This document shows, one piece after another, positions 1-9,225 of a DNA stretch of 64,000 nucleotides. A program made the position numbers and the translations under genes. Where the stretch lies: assembly GCA_014801955.1 (NCBI GenBank), contig JAAVDE010000025.1, positions 22,593 to 86,592 on the forward strand, written 5' to 3'. This DNA is from Bacteroides sp. Lineage in GTDB: Bacteria; Bacteroidota; Bacteroidia; Bacteroidales; Muribaculaceae. Each line of letters opens with the position of its first letter. Position 1 is the stretch's first letter. The notes beneath the pieces are model-generated. The model was not told where the DNA came from. It saw nothing but the letters and a program-made list of their open reading frames with translations, and ran no database searches.

Positions 1-699
1 CCTTCGGAGGAGGCGGAGCAGTCAGCAGAGTCCGAGGAGTCGGAGGAGTCCGAGAACCCGGCGACCTCCGAGCCTGAAGAGCAAGCTATTGCCGAAGCGG
101 CTGAATTTGAGCAGGAAGCGCTGGCAGAAGAGCCTTCCGAAGATTCAGAGAACCCTGAGCCTGCTGCTGAGCCGGTAACTGAGCCGTTATCCGAACCCGC
201 TCCCGAGTCATTTGTCGAGCGGCGTAGGCCGCTGACGTGGCCCTGGTGGCTGATTGCGTGCGTAGTTTGCTTCATTGGCGGTTACATGGCGGGTTCCTAC
301 ACCGCGGGCGATTCAGGCGAGCCTCTCCCAGTTCAGCCCTCGGAGCCGCTGGATTCGGTCGACGTGACCGACGAGCCGGAGGTCTATTATTTGCCCGAAG
401 AGGAGCTGAACGACGACGTTGAGCTGAGCGCCGAACCCCGCCGGCCCATTACCGACACCGTTTCCTCCAACCGATTCCTGACAACCATTGCGCGCCGCCA
501 CTACGGCCACATGGATTTTTGGCCTTATATCTACGAAGCTAACGCCGATAAGCTCGGCGACCCCAACAAAGTGGCCGCCGGAACCGTTGTTATCGTCCCC
601 TCGCCCGATTCTTTGCATCTCGACCCGGATTGCATTGAGCAGCTGACAGTTGCGCGCGCAAAAGGCGACGAAATCTACAAACGGTTTAACTCTAAGTAG
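1..699 (+). CDS. LysM-domain membrane protein, 5' truncated by the window
   Basis: The frame is open from base 1 to the TAG at 697-699, so the N-terminus lies outside the window. The visible part starts with about 75 residues rich in Glu, Ser and Pro. One transmembrane segment follows at about residues 80-100 (WPWWLIACVVCFIGGYMAG), then an acidic linker. A LysM-like module sits near the C-terminus, with TTIARRHYGHMDFWPYIYEA and a later GTVVIVPSP. In Bacteroidales such proteins often carry an N-terminal HU-like DNA-binding domain, so the missing part may be that domain; this is inference. LysM suggests peptidoglycan contact, with the C-terminal half in the periplasm. The gene is separated from the bat operon by about 100 bp. 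Confidence 0.75.
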   Translation, partial: PSEEAEQSAESEESEESENPATSEPEEQAIAEAAEFEQEALAEEPSEDSENPEPAAEPVTEPLSEPAPESFVERRRPLTWPWWLIACVVCFIGGYMAGSYTAGDSGEPLPVQPSEPLDSVDVTDEPEVYYLPEEELNDDVELSAEPRRPITDTVSSNRFLTTIARRHYGHMDFWPYIYEANADKLGDPNKVAAGTVVIVPSPDSLHLDPDCIEQLTVARAKGDEIYKRFNSK

Positions 700-753
700 C
701 CAAAAATAATATAAATTAACAAAACTACTGTATCATCGTATTTGTTAATTAGT

Positions 754-761
754 TAATTTTG
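754..761 (+). promoter_or_regulatory. candidate -7 element for the bat operon
   Basis: TAATTTTG fits the Bacteroidetes -7 consensus TAnnTTTG and lies about 40 bp before the moxR start at 801. No clean TTTG is present at the usual 19-21 bp spacing, so support is modest. Confidence 0.3.
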
Positions 762-800
762 CGCCTATAAAGTAAAATATCTGCAAAAACCATTAAAACT

Positions 801-1796
801 ATGAGTGAACCCGTTAATATCCGCGAGCTGAACGAGATTGTGGCCGCGAAAAGTAACTTCATCGACCTGATTGTCAAGGGTATGGATCAGACAATCGTTG
901 GCCAGAAACACCTCGTTGAATCGCTGCTGATTGCGCTACTCAGCAACGGCCACGTTCTTTTGGAAGGCGTTCCCGGTCTGGCAAAAACCCTTGCCATCAA
1001 AACCCTCAGCCAGCTCATCGATGCCGACTACAGCCGCATTCAGTTCACACCCGACCTGCTTCCGGCCGACGTTATCGGCACTATGGTCTACTCGGTGAAA
1101 AACGAAACCTTCCAGGTTAAGAAAGGCCCGATTTTCTCGAACTTCGTGCTTGCCGACGAAATCAATCGCGCTCCCGCAAAGGTTCAGAGCGCGCTGCTCG
1201 AAGCCATGCAGGAACGCCAGGTAACTATCGGCGACAACACCTTTAAGCTCGACGAACCTTTCCTCGTTATGGCAACCCAGAACCCGATTGAACAGGAAGG
1301 CACCTACCCGCTGCCCGAAGCGCAGGTTGACCGTTTCCTGCTCAAGGTCGTTATCGGCTATCCCACCCGCGAGGATGAAAAACTGATTATCCGCCAGAAC
1401 ATTTCGCCCGTCAAGGTTGAAATTCGCCCGCTCATCAAGCCCGAAGAAGTTCTCGACGCGCAGCAGACCGTTGCCAAAATCTATATCGACGAAAAGATTG
1501 AACGCTACATCGTTGACATCGTTTTCGCAACCCGTTTCCCCGGCGACTACGGCCTGGACGACCTCAAGAGCATTATTTCATTCGGTGCATCGCCGCGTGC
1601 GTCGATCGCCCTTGCAAAAGCCGCCCGCGCCTATGCCTTCCTGCAGCATCGCGGCTTCGTTGTTCCCGACGACGTCCGCGCCGTTTGCCACGACGTTCTG
1701 CGCCACCGCATCGGCCTGAGCTACGAAGCTGAAGCTAACAATATCACGACCGACGAGGTCATCTCAACCATCCTTGACCGAGTTCAGGTTCCCTAA
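801..1796 (+). CDS. moxR: MoxR-type AAA+ ATPase of the Bat operon
   Basis: This is a 331-aa cytoplasmic AAA+ ATPase of the MoxR family, thought to act as a chaperone for proteins with von Willebrand A domains. Visible motifs are Walker A GVPGLAKT (residues 56-63), the MoxR motif TPDLLPAD (83-90), Walker B VLADEINRAP (116-125) and sensor 1 ATQNPIEQEGTYPLPEAQ. Length is normal for the family. It is the first gene of a run ending with batE, and the next gene (DUF58) starts 15 bp downstream. In Bacteroides the bat cluster has been linked to aerotolerance and envelope stress. Assignment to MoxR is firm; the molecular client is inferred from the neighbours. Confidence 0.95.
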   Translation: MSEPVNIRELNEIVAAKSNFIDLIVKGMDQTIVGQKHLVESLLIALLSNGHVLLEGVPGLAKTLAIKTLSQLIDADYSRIQFTPDLLPADVIGTMVYSVKNETFQVKKGPIFSNFVLADEINRAPAKVQSALLEAMQERQVTIGDNTFKLDEPFLVMATQNPIEQEGTYPLPEAQVDRFLLKVVIGYPTREDEKLIIRQNISPVKVEIRPLIKPEEVLDAQQTVAKIYIDEKIERYIVDIVFATRFPGDYGLDDLKSIISFGASPRASIALAKAARAYAFLQHRGFVVPDDVRAVCHDVLRHRIGLSYEAEANNITTDEVISTILDRVQVP

Positions 1797-1811
1797 TCCC
1801 CCCTGCCTGCT

Positions 1812-2687
1812 ATGGACGCCAACGAGCTGCTTAAAAAGGTCCGCAAAATTGAAATAAAGACCAAGGGACTCTCGCGCAATATATTTGCCGGCGAGTATCA
1901 CTCGGCCTTCAAAGGTCGCGGCATGACCTTCAGCGAGGTGCGCGAATATCAGTATGGCGACGACATCCGCGACATTGACTGGAACGTTACCGCGCGCCAG
2001 AACCATCCGTATATCAAGGTCTACGAAGAGGAACGCGAGCTCACGATGATGCTGCTGGTCGACGTTTCCGGCTCGCGCCTTTTTGGCGCGGTCGGGGAGT
2101 CAAAGCGCGAAATGATTGCCGAAATCGCCGCGACGCTCGCTTTTTCCGCCAGCCAGAACAACGATAAAATCGGCGTTATTTTCTTTTCGTCGAAGGTTGA
2201 GAAATTCATTCCGCCGAAAAAGGGCATGCGCCATATCCTGTTCATTATCCGCGAACTCCTCGACTTTCAGCCCGAGGAGCAGGGCACTGACTTGGCCGTT
2301 GCGCTGCGCTATCTGAGCGACGTTATTAAAAAGCGTTGCACCGCATTCCTGATTTCCGACTTCATTGATGATAACGACTACTATCAACCCATGTCGATTG
2401 CGTCGCGCAAGCATGACCTGACTGCCATTCAGGTCTATGACCGCCGCGACTCCGACCTGCCCGACGTTGGCCTGATTCGCGTTGCCGACCTCGAGCGGGG
2501 CGGCGAATGTTGGGTCGATACTTCGTCGAAGAAAGTTCGCAAGGCCTATGGCAAGTGGTGGTATGACCGCCAGCAGTCAATGACCGAAACCCTTAACCGC
2601 TGCCGGGTCGATTCAACGAGCGTCGCAACCGACGAAGACTATGTTAAAGCTCTAATGTCGCTCTTCCGCCAGCGAGGCGTTAAATAA
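1812..2687 (+). CDS. DUF58 domain protein of the Bat operon
   Basis: This 291-aa protein has the DUF58 signature around residues 30-65 (YHSAFKGRGMTFSEVREYQYGDDIRDIDWNVTAR in parts), then a vWA-like fold beginning with a metal-site motif DVSGS at 84-88. No signal peptide or membrane segment is evident, so it is probably cytoplasmic or peripheral. In moxR clusters the DUF58 protein is the usual second gene and a likely MoxR client. The stop is 2 bp from the next start, which implies one transcript. The exact function is unknown. Confidence 0.92.
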   Translation: MDANELLKKVRKIEIKTKGLSRNIFAGEYHSAFKGRGMTFSEVREYQYGDDIRDIDWNVTARQNHPYIKVYEEERELTMMLLVDVSGSRLFGAVGESKREMIAEIAATLAFSASQNNDKIGVIFFSSKVEKFIPPKKGMRHILFIIRELLDFQPEEQGTDLAVALRYLSDVIKKRCTAFLISDFIDDNDYYQPMSIASRKHDLTAIQVYDRRDSDLPDVGLIRVADLERGGECWVDTSSKKVRKAYGKWWYDRQQSMTETLNRCRVDSTSVATDEDYVKALMSLFRQRGVK

Positions 2688-2689
2688 CT

Positions 2690-3667
2690 ATGAAAAGACT
2701 ATTTACCATAACCGCTGCAACAGCAATCGGCATTGCCGCCTGGGCCGGACCGGTTCAGGTAAGTGCCGGAGTTGACTCCGTTGACGTTAAGCAGGGTGCC
2801 CTGCGCCGCGTCGACGTTGAGGTTATTCAGCCGCGTGCAATCGTTGCCCGCTGGCTGTCGGACCCCGTTGACTCGGCCCATCGCGTAGTTGAAATCCAGC
2901 CCGGCGTTGAAATCAACTATTCCGGCCCGGTCGATACTACCGACCTGGGCAATGATCGCCTCCAGCTGCATCGCACCCTGCTTGTGCAGCCCTGGGACTC
3001 GGGCGAAGTGGTTATCAGCAATATCGGCATCGTTTCGGGCATCGACACCTTCCGCTCGAACCCGATTGTTCTGAAAGTTTATACTGCCGACGTCGACACG
3101 ATGACCACCGTCCATGACTTCATGCCCGAAGCAACGCAGAAGCGCCATTTCTGGGACTGGGTGCCCGACTGGCTCTATGACTACTGGTGGGCGGTGTTGC
3201 TCGCCGTTGTGGCTCTGGGCGCCGGCATTGTGTCGTATGTTCTTTATCGCAAGGGCGGTCTGCGCCAGGTTCTCTCAACTCCGGCCAAACCCGTGCCTCC
3301 CTACGAAAAGGCTATTACGCAGCTCAACATTCTCCGAACCCGCCAGCTTTGCGAAAAGGGTCAGGAAAAGGAATACTACACCGAACTTACCGAAATTCTG
3401 CGTCAATATCTCGAGGGTCGCTTCGGCATCAACGCAATGGAAATGACAACGCCGCAGATCAAGCGCGCCGTCTACGCCACTGTTGCCGAAAAGTCTGCGT
3501 CGACCATGATGAACGAAATCCTTGAAATGGCCGACTATGTTAAGTTCGCCCGCATGCGCCCGCTGCCCGAAGACAACGTCCGCGCCTTCAGCCAGGCCAT
3601 GCAGTTCGTTGAAAACACCAAGCCTGAGCCTCAGCCCGAGGCCGAAGGAAAGGAGGTCGCGAAATGA
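2690..3667 (+). CDS. Bat-operon membrane protein (DUF4381-like)
   Basis: This 325-aa protein has an N-terminal signal peptide (MKRLFTITAATAIGIAAWAG), a periplasmic region of about 140 residues, one membrane segment (DYWWAVLLAVVALGAGIVSYVLY, about residues 163-185) and a charged cytoplasmic tail with helical repeats. This layout and position match the unnamed membrane protein found between DUF58 and batA in Bacteroidetes bat operons. The stop overlaps the batA start (ATGA at 3664-3667), so translation is probably coupled. I recognise the family by context and architecture rather than by catalytic motifs. Confidence 0.8.
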   Translation: MKRLFTITAATAIGIAAWAGPVQVSAGVDSVDVKQGALRRVDVEVIQPRAIVARWLSDPVDSAHRVVEIQPGVEINYSGPVDTTDLGNDRLQLHRTLLVQPWDSGEVVISNIGIVSGIDTFRSNPIVLKVYTADVDTMTTVHDFMPEATQKRHFWDWVPDWLYDYWWAVLLAVVALGAGIVSYVLYRKGGLRQVLSTPAKPVPPYEKAITQLNILRTRQLCEKGQEKEYYTELTEILRQYLEGRFGINAMEMTTPQIKRAVYATVAEKSASTMMNEILEMADYVKFARMRPLPEDNVRAFSQAMQFVENTKPEPQPEAEGKEVAK

Positions 3668-4662
3668 ACGTAGAATTTATGCACCCCCATGCGCTGTGGC
3701 TTCTGTTGCTGCTCGTGCCGCTGGTGGCATGGTACGTTATGCGTCGCCATAAGGAGCCGGCGCTGCGCATTTCGTCGACCAAGGCGTTTGCCGGCGTCAG
3801 CGGCGGCTGGCGCAGCACGTTGCGCCACGCGCTCTTTGCTATGCGCTGCGCCGCAATTGCCTGCCTGATAGTGGTTATTGCCCGCCCGCAGACCCATGAT
3901 TCATGGAACAAAACCAATGTTGAAGGCACCGACATCGTTCTCGTGCTCGACATTTCAGGCTCCATGCAGGCCGCCGACCTCGGCCGCGCCAATCGCCTGG
4001 AAATCGCAAAAAAAGTTGCCTCGCAGTTCGTTAACGGTCGCCAGAACGACAATATGGGCCTGGTGCTCTTTGCCGGCGAGAGCTTCTCGGCAGTGCCGTT
4101 GACCAGCGACCGCGCCATGCTCGCCAACTACATCGGCGGCGTTAAAACGGGTCTCATTTCAGCCGACGGCACCGCTATCGGCGACGGCATTGCCTCGGCC
4201 ATCAACCGCATCAAGGACGGTCAGGCCGTCAGCAAGAGCATTATCCTGATAACCGACGGCACGAACAATGCCGGCGTGGTTGCCCCCGAAACCGCGGCTG
4301 AAATCGCCAAAGACCTCGGCGTTAAAATCTACACCATAGGCGTTGGCGCCGCCAAGGGCGAGCAAGCTGTTGCCTATAAGGATGAAAACGGCAACGTGCT
4401 CGGCATGTATATGACCTCGCCCGTTGACTCCCGGTCGCTCGGACAGATTGCCGGCATGACCGGCGGCAAGTATTTCGAGGCAACCTCGGCTTCGGCCCTG
4501 AGCGATGTGTTTGAAGAAATCGATGCTCTCGAAAAAACTGAATTCGACGTGAGAAACTTTTCCCACACCGAAGATGACTATATGCTTTGGGCGTGGCTGG
4601 CCTTTGGCTTTTTCGCCTTGCAGCTGCTGCTGAAGCTCACCGTTACCCGTTCAATCCCCTAA
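3664..4662 (+). CDS. batA: BatA, membrane-anchored vWA protein
   Basis: This is a 332-aa von Willebrand factor A protein. It has a hydrophobic N-terminal segment (LWLLLLLVPLVAWYVM), a second around residues 57-77, the MIDAS motif DISGSM inside IVLVLDISGSMQAADL, and a C-terminal membrane segment (WAWLAFGFFALQLLLKL). The vWA domain is therefore held at the inner membrane. The family is known from Bacteroides aerotolerance operons, where BatA and BatB are thought to form a complex. It overlaps the upstream gene by 4 nt and precedes batB by 18 bp. The DxSxS metal site is intact. Confidence 0.93.
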   Translation: MNVEFMHPHALWLLLLLVPLVAWYVMRRHKEPALRISSTKAFAGVSGGWRSTLRHALFAMRCAAIACLIVVIARPQTHDSWNKTNVEGTDIVLVLDISGSMQAADLGRANRLEIAKKVASQFVNGRQNDNMGLVLFAGESFSAVPLTSDRAMLANYIGGVKTGLISADGTAIGDGIASAINRIKDGQAVSKSIILITDGTNNAGVVAPETAAEIAKDLGVKIYTIGVGAAKGEQAVAYKDENGNVLGMYMTSPVDSRSLGQIAGMTGGKYFEATSASALSDVFEEIDALEKTEFDVRNFSHTEDDYMLWAWLAFGFFALQLLLKLTVTRSIP

Positions 4663-4680
4663 AACTCTCTGAAGAACGCA

Positions 4681-6483
4681 ATGGTACATTTCGCTAATCC
4701 AAATCTGCTTTGGCTGCTGGCCGCAGTAATCGTTTTTGCGCTGCTCTTCTGGCGCATGCGCTTTCTGCGTCGACGCCGCCTGGCGCGTTTCGGCAATCCG
4801 GAGGTTCTTGCTCCGCTGATGCCCGACGTGTCGAAATATATTCCGTCGGTTAAAATCGTTATTGCCCTCCTTGCGGTGGCCTCGATGGTCGTTATGCTTG
4901 CCCGCCCGCGAACCAAGGGCAAGGTTTCCGAGGAGGAGGTCAGCGGCATCGAGGTTATGATTGCCGTTGACGTTTCGAACTCAATGCTCGCTTCGTCGAC
5001 CGACGACCCGCGCGGCGTTTCGCGCCTGCAGCGTGCCAAACATGTGTTGAACTCCCTTATCGGCAAGCTCGACAACGACCGCGTCGGCCTGATTGTTTTT
5101 GCCGGCGATGCCTTTACGCAGCTGCCGCTGACTCCCGACTTTGTGTCGGCCAAGCTCTATCTCAACGAAATTTCGACCGGCATGGTCGAGAACCAGGGCA
5201 CCGACATCGGTTCCGCCATCCAGGTTGCAATGAACTCGTTCAGCGGAATGAAAGACGTTGAGCGCGCAATCGTGGTCATCACCGACGCCGAGGACCAGAT
5301 TGGCGACGCCGTTTCGGTCGCCAAAGCCGCCAGCGACGAGGGTATTGAGGTTGACGTTATCGGCCTCGGCTCCGGCAAGGGCGCGCAAATTCCGCTCGAC
5401 CGCAGCTACACCAACTGGCTCAAGGATGAAAACGGCCAGGTTGTCACTACCTATCTCAACGAACAGCTTGCCCAGGAAATCGCCGTAGCCGGCGGTGGCG
5501 TCTACATCAACGGCGCCTCGGCCTCGGCTCTCAACGAATTGGCCAAGCGTCTCGACGAAATCAAGAAAACGAACTTCGAAAAAATCAACTATACCGCCTC
5601 CGACGAGCAATTTCCGCTCTTTGCCTGGCTTGCCCTTGTTTTGATTATCGTGGACTGCATCTTCTCGAACCGCAAAATCGGTTTCCTCCGCAAATATAAC
5701 TTCTTTAGCCGCGGTGCGGCGGTTGCTCTACTCGCTCTTTGCGGCGGCGTTGCCTCCGCTCAGGCGCCTATGGCTCCCGCCCTTCAGTTCCCCGACGATT
5801 CGCAGCGGCCCGAGCGCAGCTATATCCGTCAGGGCAACGAGGAGTTTCGCCGCGGCCACTATCGCGAGGCCGAGATTCTCTATGCCCGCGCTCTGGGCGT
5901 GAACCCGACGTCGGAAGTAGGCTTGTATAACCAGGCGTTGACGCGCCTCCACCTTTCTGCCGACCAGGCTGACGCCAACGCCGAGTTGCGTCAGAACGCT
6001 ATCCAAACCATGCAGCAGCTGGTAAAGGCCCAGAATCCCACCGTTGCCGAATATGCCGCCTACAATCTCGGCAATGTTGCCTTCGCTCAGCAGCAGCTGC
6101 AGCAGGCATTGCAGAGCTACAAGCAGGCTCTGCGCGTCAACCCCGCCAACGAGCTGGCACGCGAAAACTACCGTTTTGTTGAAAAACAGCTCCAAAACCA
6201 GGACCAAAATCAGGACCAGAACCAAGATCAGGATCAGCAGGACCAGCAACAGAACCAGGACCAGCAGAATCAAGATCAGAACCAGGACCAGCAGCAACAG
6301 CAGCAAAACCAAGACCAACAGCAGCAAAATCAGGATCAGAAGCAGCAGGAGCAGAACATCAGCCAAAGCAGCCGCGATCAGATTCTGAACGCCGTTGAGA
6401 AGAAAGACGCCGCTGCCCGCGCACGCGCCAAAGGCGAACCCGCCAAGGGTGGCGGCCAGCGTAACCGCGGACGCAACTGGTAA
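4681..6483 (+). CDS. batB: BatB-BatC fusion: vWA protein joined to a TPR domain
   Basis: This 600-aa protein joins two usually separate Bat products. Residues 1-330 are BatB-like: membrane segments near 5-22 and 58-75, MIDAS motif DVSNSM, and a membrane segment near 312-328. After a second hydrophobic stretch (about 343-362, ending in AQAP like a signal peptide), residues 380-500 hold TPR repeats as in BatC (RQGNEEFRRGHYREAEILY; YNLGNVAFAQQQLQQALQSY). A Gln/Asn/Asp tract covers about 503-560, and the tail ends in KGGGQRNRGRNW. The reading frame is continuous, so this is a fusion and not two ORFs. The internal signal-like segment suggests that the TPR part faces the periplasm. Confidence 0.9.
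   Translation: MVHFANPNLLWLLAAVIVFALLFWRMRFLRRRRLARFGNPEVLAPLMPDVSKYIPSVKIVIALLAVASMVVMLARPRTKGKVSEEEVSGIEVMIAVDVSNSMLASSTDDPRGVSRLQRAKHVLNSLIGKLDNDRVGLIVFAGDAFTQLPLTPDFVSAKLYLNEISTGMVENQGTDIGSAIQVAMNSFSGMKDVERAIVVITDAEDQIGDAVSVAKAASDEGIEVDVIGLGSGKGAQIPLDRSYTNWLKDENGQVVTTYLNEQLAQEIAVAGGGVYINGASASALNELAKRLDEIKKTNFEKINYTASDEQFPLFAWLALVLIIVDCIFSNRKIGFLRKYNFFSRGAAVALLALCGGVASAQAPMAPALQFPDDSQRPERSYIRQGNEEFRRGHYREAEILYARALGVNPTSEVGLYNQALTRLHLSADQADANAELRQNAIQTMQQLVKAQNPTVAEYAAYNLGNVAFAQQQLQQALQSYKQALRVNPANELARENYRFVEKQLQNQDQNQDQNQDQDQQDQQQNQDQQNQDQNQDQQQQQQNQDQQQQNQDQKQQEQNISQSSRDQILNAVEKKDAAARARAKGEPAKGGGQRNRGRNW
6190..6360 (+). repeat. low-complexity Gln/Asn/Asp-coding tract in batB/C
   Basis: The codons for Asn, Gln and Asp (aac/aat, cag/caa, gac/gat) repeat in short NQDQ-like units for about 57 residues. 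The tract is an in-frame microsatellite-like region between the TPR domain and the basic tail and could vary in length between strains. Confidence 0.85.
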
Positions 6484-6519
6484 GACAGAGAGAGATTTGA
6501 CCGACATTCAGATTAGAAT

Positions 6520-8331
6520 ATGACACTACGCCGATTATTCATTTCAATGCTTTTGGCTGCGGCGACCGTAGCGGCGGCCGTTGCGCAGACCTCGGTGGAA
6601 ATTTCGCTGCCGCGCAATGCTCGCGTGGGGCAAAGATTCACCATTTCACTGACCGTCAATAACCCCGACGGCAACGTTCAAACTCCAAAGGCGCTGACGC
6701 TCAGCGGCTGCTCGTTTGTTGGCGGCCCCGGAACGTCAACCTCGTCGTCGGTCAGCATCATTAACGGCCGAATGCAGCGCTCCGAGTCGCGTTCCTACAC
6801 GTTTACCTATCTGGCCGACGAAGAGGGAACCGTTAAGGTGCCTGCCGTTACCATCACCGTCAACGGCAAGCAGTACACCACCCAGGCCGGCCAGTTCGTA
6901 GTGTCGGCCGGTCAGCCTGCAGGCCAGGGTGGGGCAGGCGCAGCGCAGCAGGGCGGTGGCCGTCAGGCCCGCGGCGGCGACTTTGAAGTCGGCCCCGACG
7001 AACTGTTTATGCGCGTCGGCGTGTCGGCTGCCTCGGCTTTCGAGCAGCAGGCCGTTGAAGCAACCATTAAGCTATACTCTTCGAATCAGCAGGTCGAAGG
7101 CTTGACGACTTCGGCCCTACCGACCTTCGACGGCTGCCTGATTGAAAGCCTCGGAATGCCCCAGAATATTGAATGGAAGTCCGAAACCGTTGGCGGGCGC
7201 CAGATGTATTCCGCAGTAGTCTACCGCGCGTTGCTCTATCCGCAGCGTTCCGGCACCATTACCCTCAACGGCGGCGAATACACCGCCCGCGTTTATCGCC
7301 AGACCTACGTTCAGGACTTTTTCGGCTATCGCCCCTCGATGGAGAGCAAAGACGTTAAGCTCAAACCGCGCTCCGCAACGCTCACCGTGCGCGCCCTTCC
7401 CCAGCCGCAACCTGCCGGCTTCTCGGGCGCCGTGGGCAAGTTTCGCGCTTCGTCGAAACTCGTTGGCAATTCATTCAAGACCAACGATGCCGCCTCGATT
7501 ATCTACACCATCGAGGGCACCGGCAATATCAAGTTCCTTTCGGCTCCGACGATTGATTTCCCCTCGGAGTTTGAGGTCTACGAGCCTGCTATCGACAATT
7601 CGGCCCGCGTTTCGGGCTCGAACATGACCGGCACCGAAACGATTGAATATACTTTCGTGCCGCAGTCGGTCGGTAAGTTCACCATCGGCGGATTCGATTT
7701 CGTTTACTTCGACCCGCAGGCCGGCGACTATGTGACCATCCCCGTCGAAGGCTATGAGGTGGACGTTAAAAAAGGCGCCGGCGTTAGCTCAACCGCCATC
7801 GGCGGCAAGCAGGACATCCAGGCCAAAAACACCGACATCCACCATATCAAGCCAAACGCCAACCGCCCCGGAGCCGATACCCGCTTCCTGGCTTCGCAGG
7901 CCATTTATTGGTCGGTTTATCCGTTGCTGCTGGTTGTTGGCGGTGCGCTGCTGCTGATTTTCATTCGTCGCCGCAATGCCGACCCCGCCGGGCGCAAGCT
8001 CCAGCAGGCCGGAAAGGTTGCGCGCAAGCGTCTCAACAAGGCCGGCAAGTTCCTGCGCGCAAAGAACCTTGACGAGTTCTATGCTGAACTGCTGCGCGCA
8101 ATGCAGTCTTATCTTTCCGACAAACTGAGCCTCCCGGCCTCGCAGCTCAGCCGCGACAATGTTTCCGAGGCGCTGGCCTCGCGCGGAGCGTCGCCCGAGC
8201 TCGTTGCGAAGCTCCATTCGCTGCTCAATGACTGCGAAATGGCCCGCTACACACCCCAATCATCCGGCGCCGCCGACCAGTCGTTTGCCGACGCGCGCGA
8301 AGTTATCAACTCTATCGAAAATCTGAAATGA
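6520..8331 (+). CDS. batD: BatD family membrane protein
   Basis: This 603-aa protein starts with a signal peptide (MTLRRLFISMLLAAATVAAAVAQ). It continues as a large periplasmic region built of beta-rich repeats (about residues 25-455, with a Gly/Gln-rich linker near 128-148). A single membrane segment follows near 461-480 (YWSVYPLLLVVGGALLLIFI), then a cytoplasmic helical tail. Length and architecture match BatD (BatD/DUF7507-type) of Bacteroidetes. It lies 36 bp after batB/C and overlaps batE by 4 nt. The family has no known enzymatic activity; a scaffold role for BatA/BatB is the usual inference. Confidence 0.9.
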   Translation: MTLRRLFISMLLAAATVAAAVAQTSVEISLPRNARVGQRFTISLTVNNPDGNVQTPKALTLSGCSFVGGPGTSTSSSVSIINGRMQRSESRSYTFTYLADEEGTVKVPAVTITVNGKQYTTQAGQFVVSAGQPAGQGGAGAAQQGGGRQARGGDFEVGPDELFMRVGVSAASAFEQQAVEATIKLYSSNQQVEGLTTSALPTFDGCLIESLGMPQNIEWKSETVGGRQMYSAVVYRALLYPQRSGTITLNGGEYTARVYRQTYVQDFFGYRPSMESKDVKLKPRSATLTVRALPQPQPAGFSGAVGKFRASSKLVGNSFKTNDAASIIYTIEGTGNIKFLSAPTIDFPSEFEVYEPAIDNSARVSGSNMTGTETIEYTFVPQSVGKFTIGGFDFVYFDPQAGDYVTIPVEGYEVDVKKGAGVSSTAIGGKQDIQAKNTDIHHIKPNANRPGADTRFLASQAIYWSVYPLLLVVGGALLLIFIRRRNADPAGRKLQQAGKVARKRLNKAGKFLRAKNLDEFYAELLRAMQSYLSDKLSLPASQLSRDNVSEALASRGASPELVAKLHSLLNDCEMARYTPQSSGAADQSFADAREVINSIENLK

Positions 8332-9089
8332 AAAAGCTCATTCTTCTAATTGTTGCCGCCCTGAGCGTTGCCGGCGTCCGCGCCGGCGTTATTGCCCGCG
8401 CCGATTCCGCCTATCTGGCCGATGATTTTCTGACTGCCGCCGCTCTCTATGACGAGGCCATCGATTCGCTCGGTCCGTCGGCCGACCGATACTATAATCT
8501 CGGCAATGCCTACTATCGCGCCGGACTGCCCGGAATGGCTATCGTCAGCTACGAACGCGCGCTTCGCCTCGACCCCACCAATAAGGATATTATCGAAAAC
8601 CTCGAGTTCGTGAACTCCAAAACCGTTGACCGCATTGAGCAGAACTCCGGCCTCATAGGCGGCGCAACCGACCGCATCGCCTCCAAGCTCCACCCCGACA
8701 CCTGGGCCCTGATTGCGATGGTCTCGTTCATTATCGCAATGGTCGGCATCGGCGTTTACTTCTTTGCGTCGGCGGTTGCCTTGCGCAAGGTCGGCTTCTT
8801 CGGCGCCGGAATCCTCGTGGTTGTCTGCGTCGTAACGAATATGCTGGCCGTCAGGTCGGCCCGCCGCGCCGCCGCTGCCGATGCGGCGATTATAACCGCC
8901 CCGTCGGTTATTCTGTCGACCACGCCCCGCGCTCCCAAGGATCGCAGCGAGGAGGCCCTGCTGCTCCACGAAGGCACCAAGGTTTTTCTGCTCGACTCCA
9001 TCGCCGGGCCCGACAACACCTGGTATGACGTTAGAATCGACAACGAACACCGCGCGTGGATTTCGTCGGAAGCGATTGAAATTATCTAA
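8328..9089 (+). CDS. batE: BatE, TPR and SH3-like protein
   Basis: This 253-aa protein has a signal peptide (MKKLILLIVAALSVAGVRA), TPR repeats at about residues 25-95 (YYNLGNAYYRAGLPGMAIVSYERALRLDP in parts), two membrane segments near 125-175, and a C-terminal SH3-like module (LLHEGTKVFLLDSI ... WYDVRIDNEHRAWI). This order is that of BatE, the last gene of the bat operon. The start overlaps the batD stop (ATGA). The following 75 bp hold no gene and precede a separate promoter, so the operon most likely ends here. Confidence 0.9.
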   Translation: MKKLILLIVAALSVAGVRAGVIARADSAYLADDFLTAAALYDEAIDSLGPSADRYYNLGNAYYRAGLPGMAIVSYERALRLDPTNKDIIENLEFVNSKTVDRIEQNSGLIGGATDRIASKLHPDTWALIAMVSFIIAMVGIGVYFFASAVALRKVGFFGAGILVVVCVVTNMLAVRSARRAAAADAAIITAPSVILSTTPRAPKDRSEEALLLHEGTKVFLLDSIAGPDNTWYDVRIDNEHRAWISSEAIEII

Positions 9090-9147
9090 CGGTCAGTTGT
9101 TTAGAGGGTGGTATGTTGTAAAACATAAAAACTACCGGCTGAATTAT

Positions 9148-9178
9148 TTTGTCGGCATTTAATTAATGAGTAACTTTA
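9148..9178 (+). promoter_or_regulatory. promoter of the small HTH gene
   Basis: TTTG at 9148-9151 and TAACTTTA at 9171-9178 are 19 bp apart, close to the Bacteroidetes consensus (TTTG / TAnnTTTG). This places transcription start near 9185, which supports translation from 9226 rather than from the in-frame ATG at 9166. Confidence 0.5.
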
Positions 9179-9225
9179 CACAAAATAATTCAACAAACCC
9201 TCACCTTTTAATATACCCAAGCATT

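Noticed and set aside
5728..6507. Leu-rich minus-strand frame opposite the batB/C repeat tract
   Set aside because: The poly-Leu/Val stretch is simply the complement of the Gln/Asn/Asp codons.
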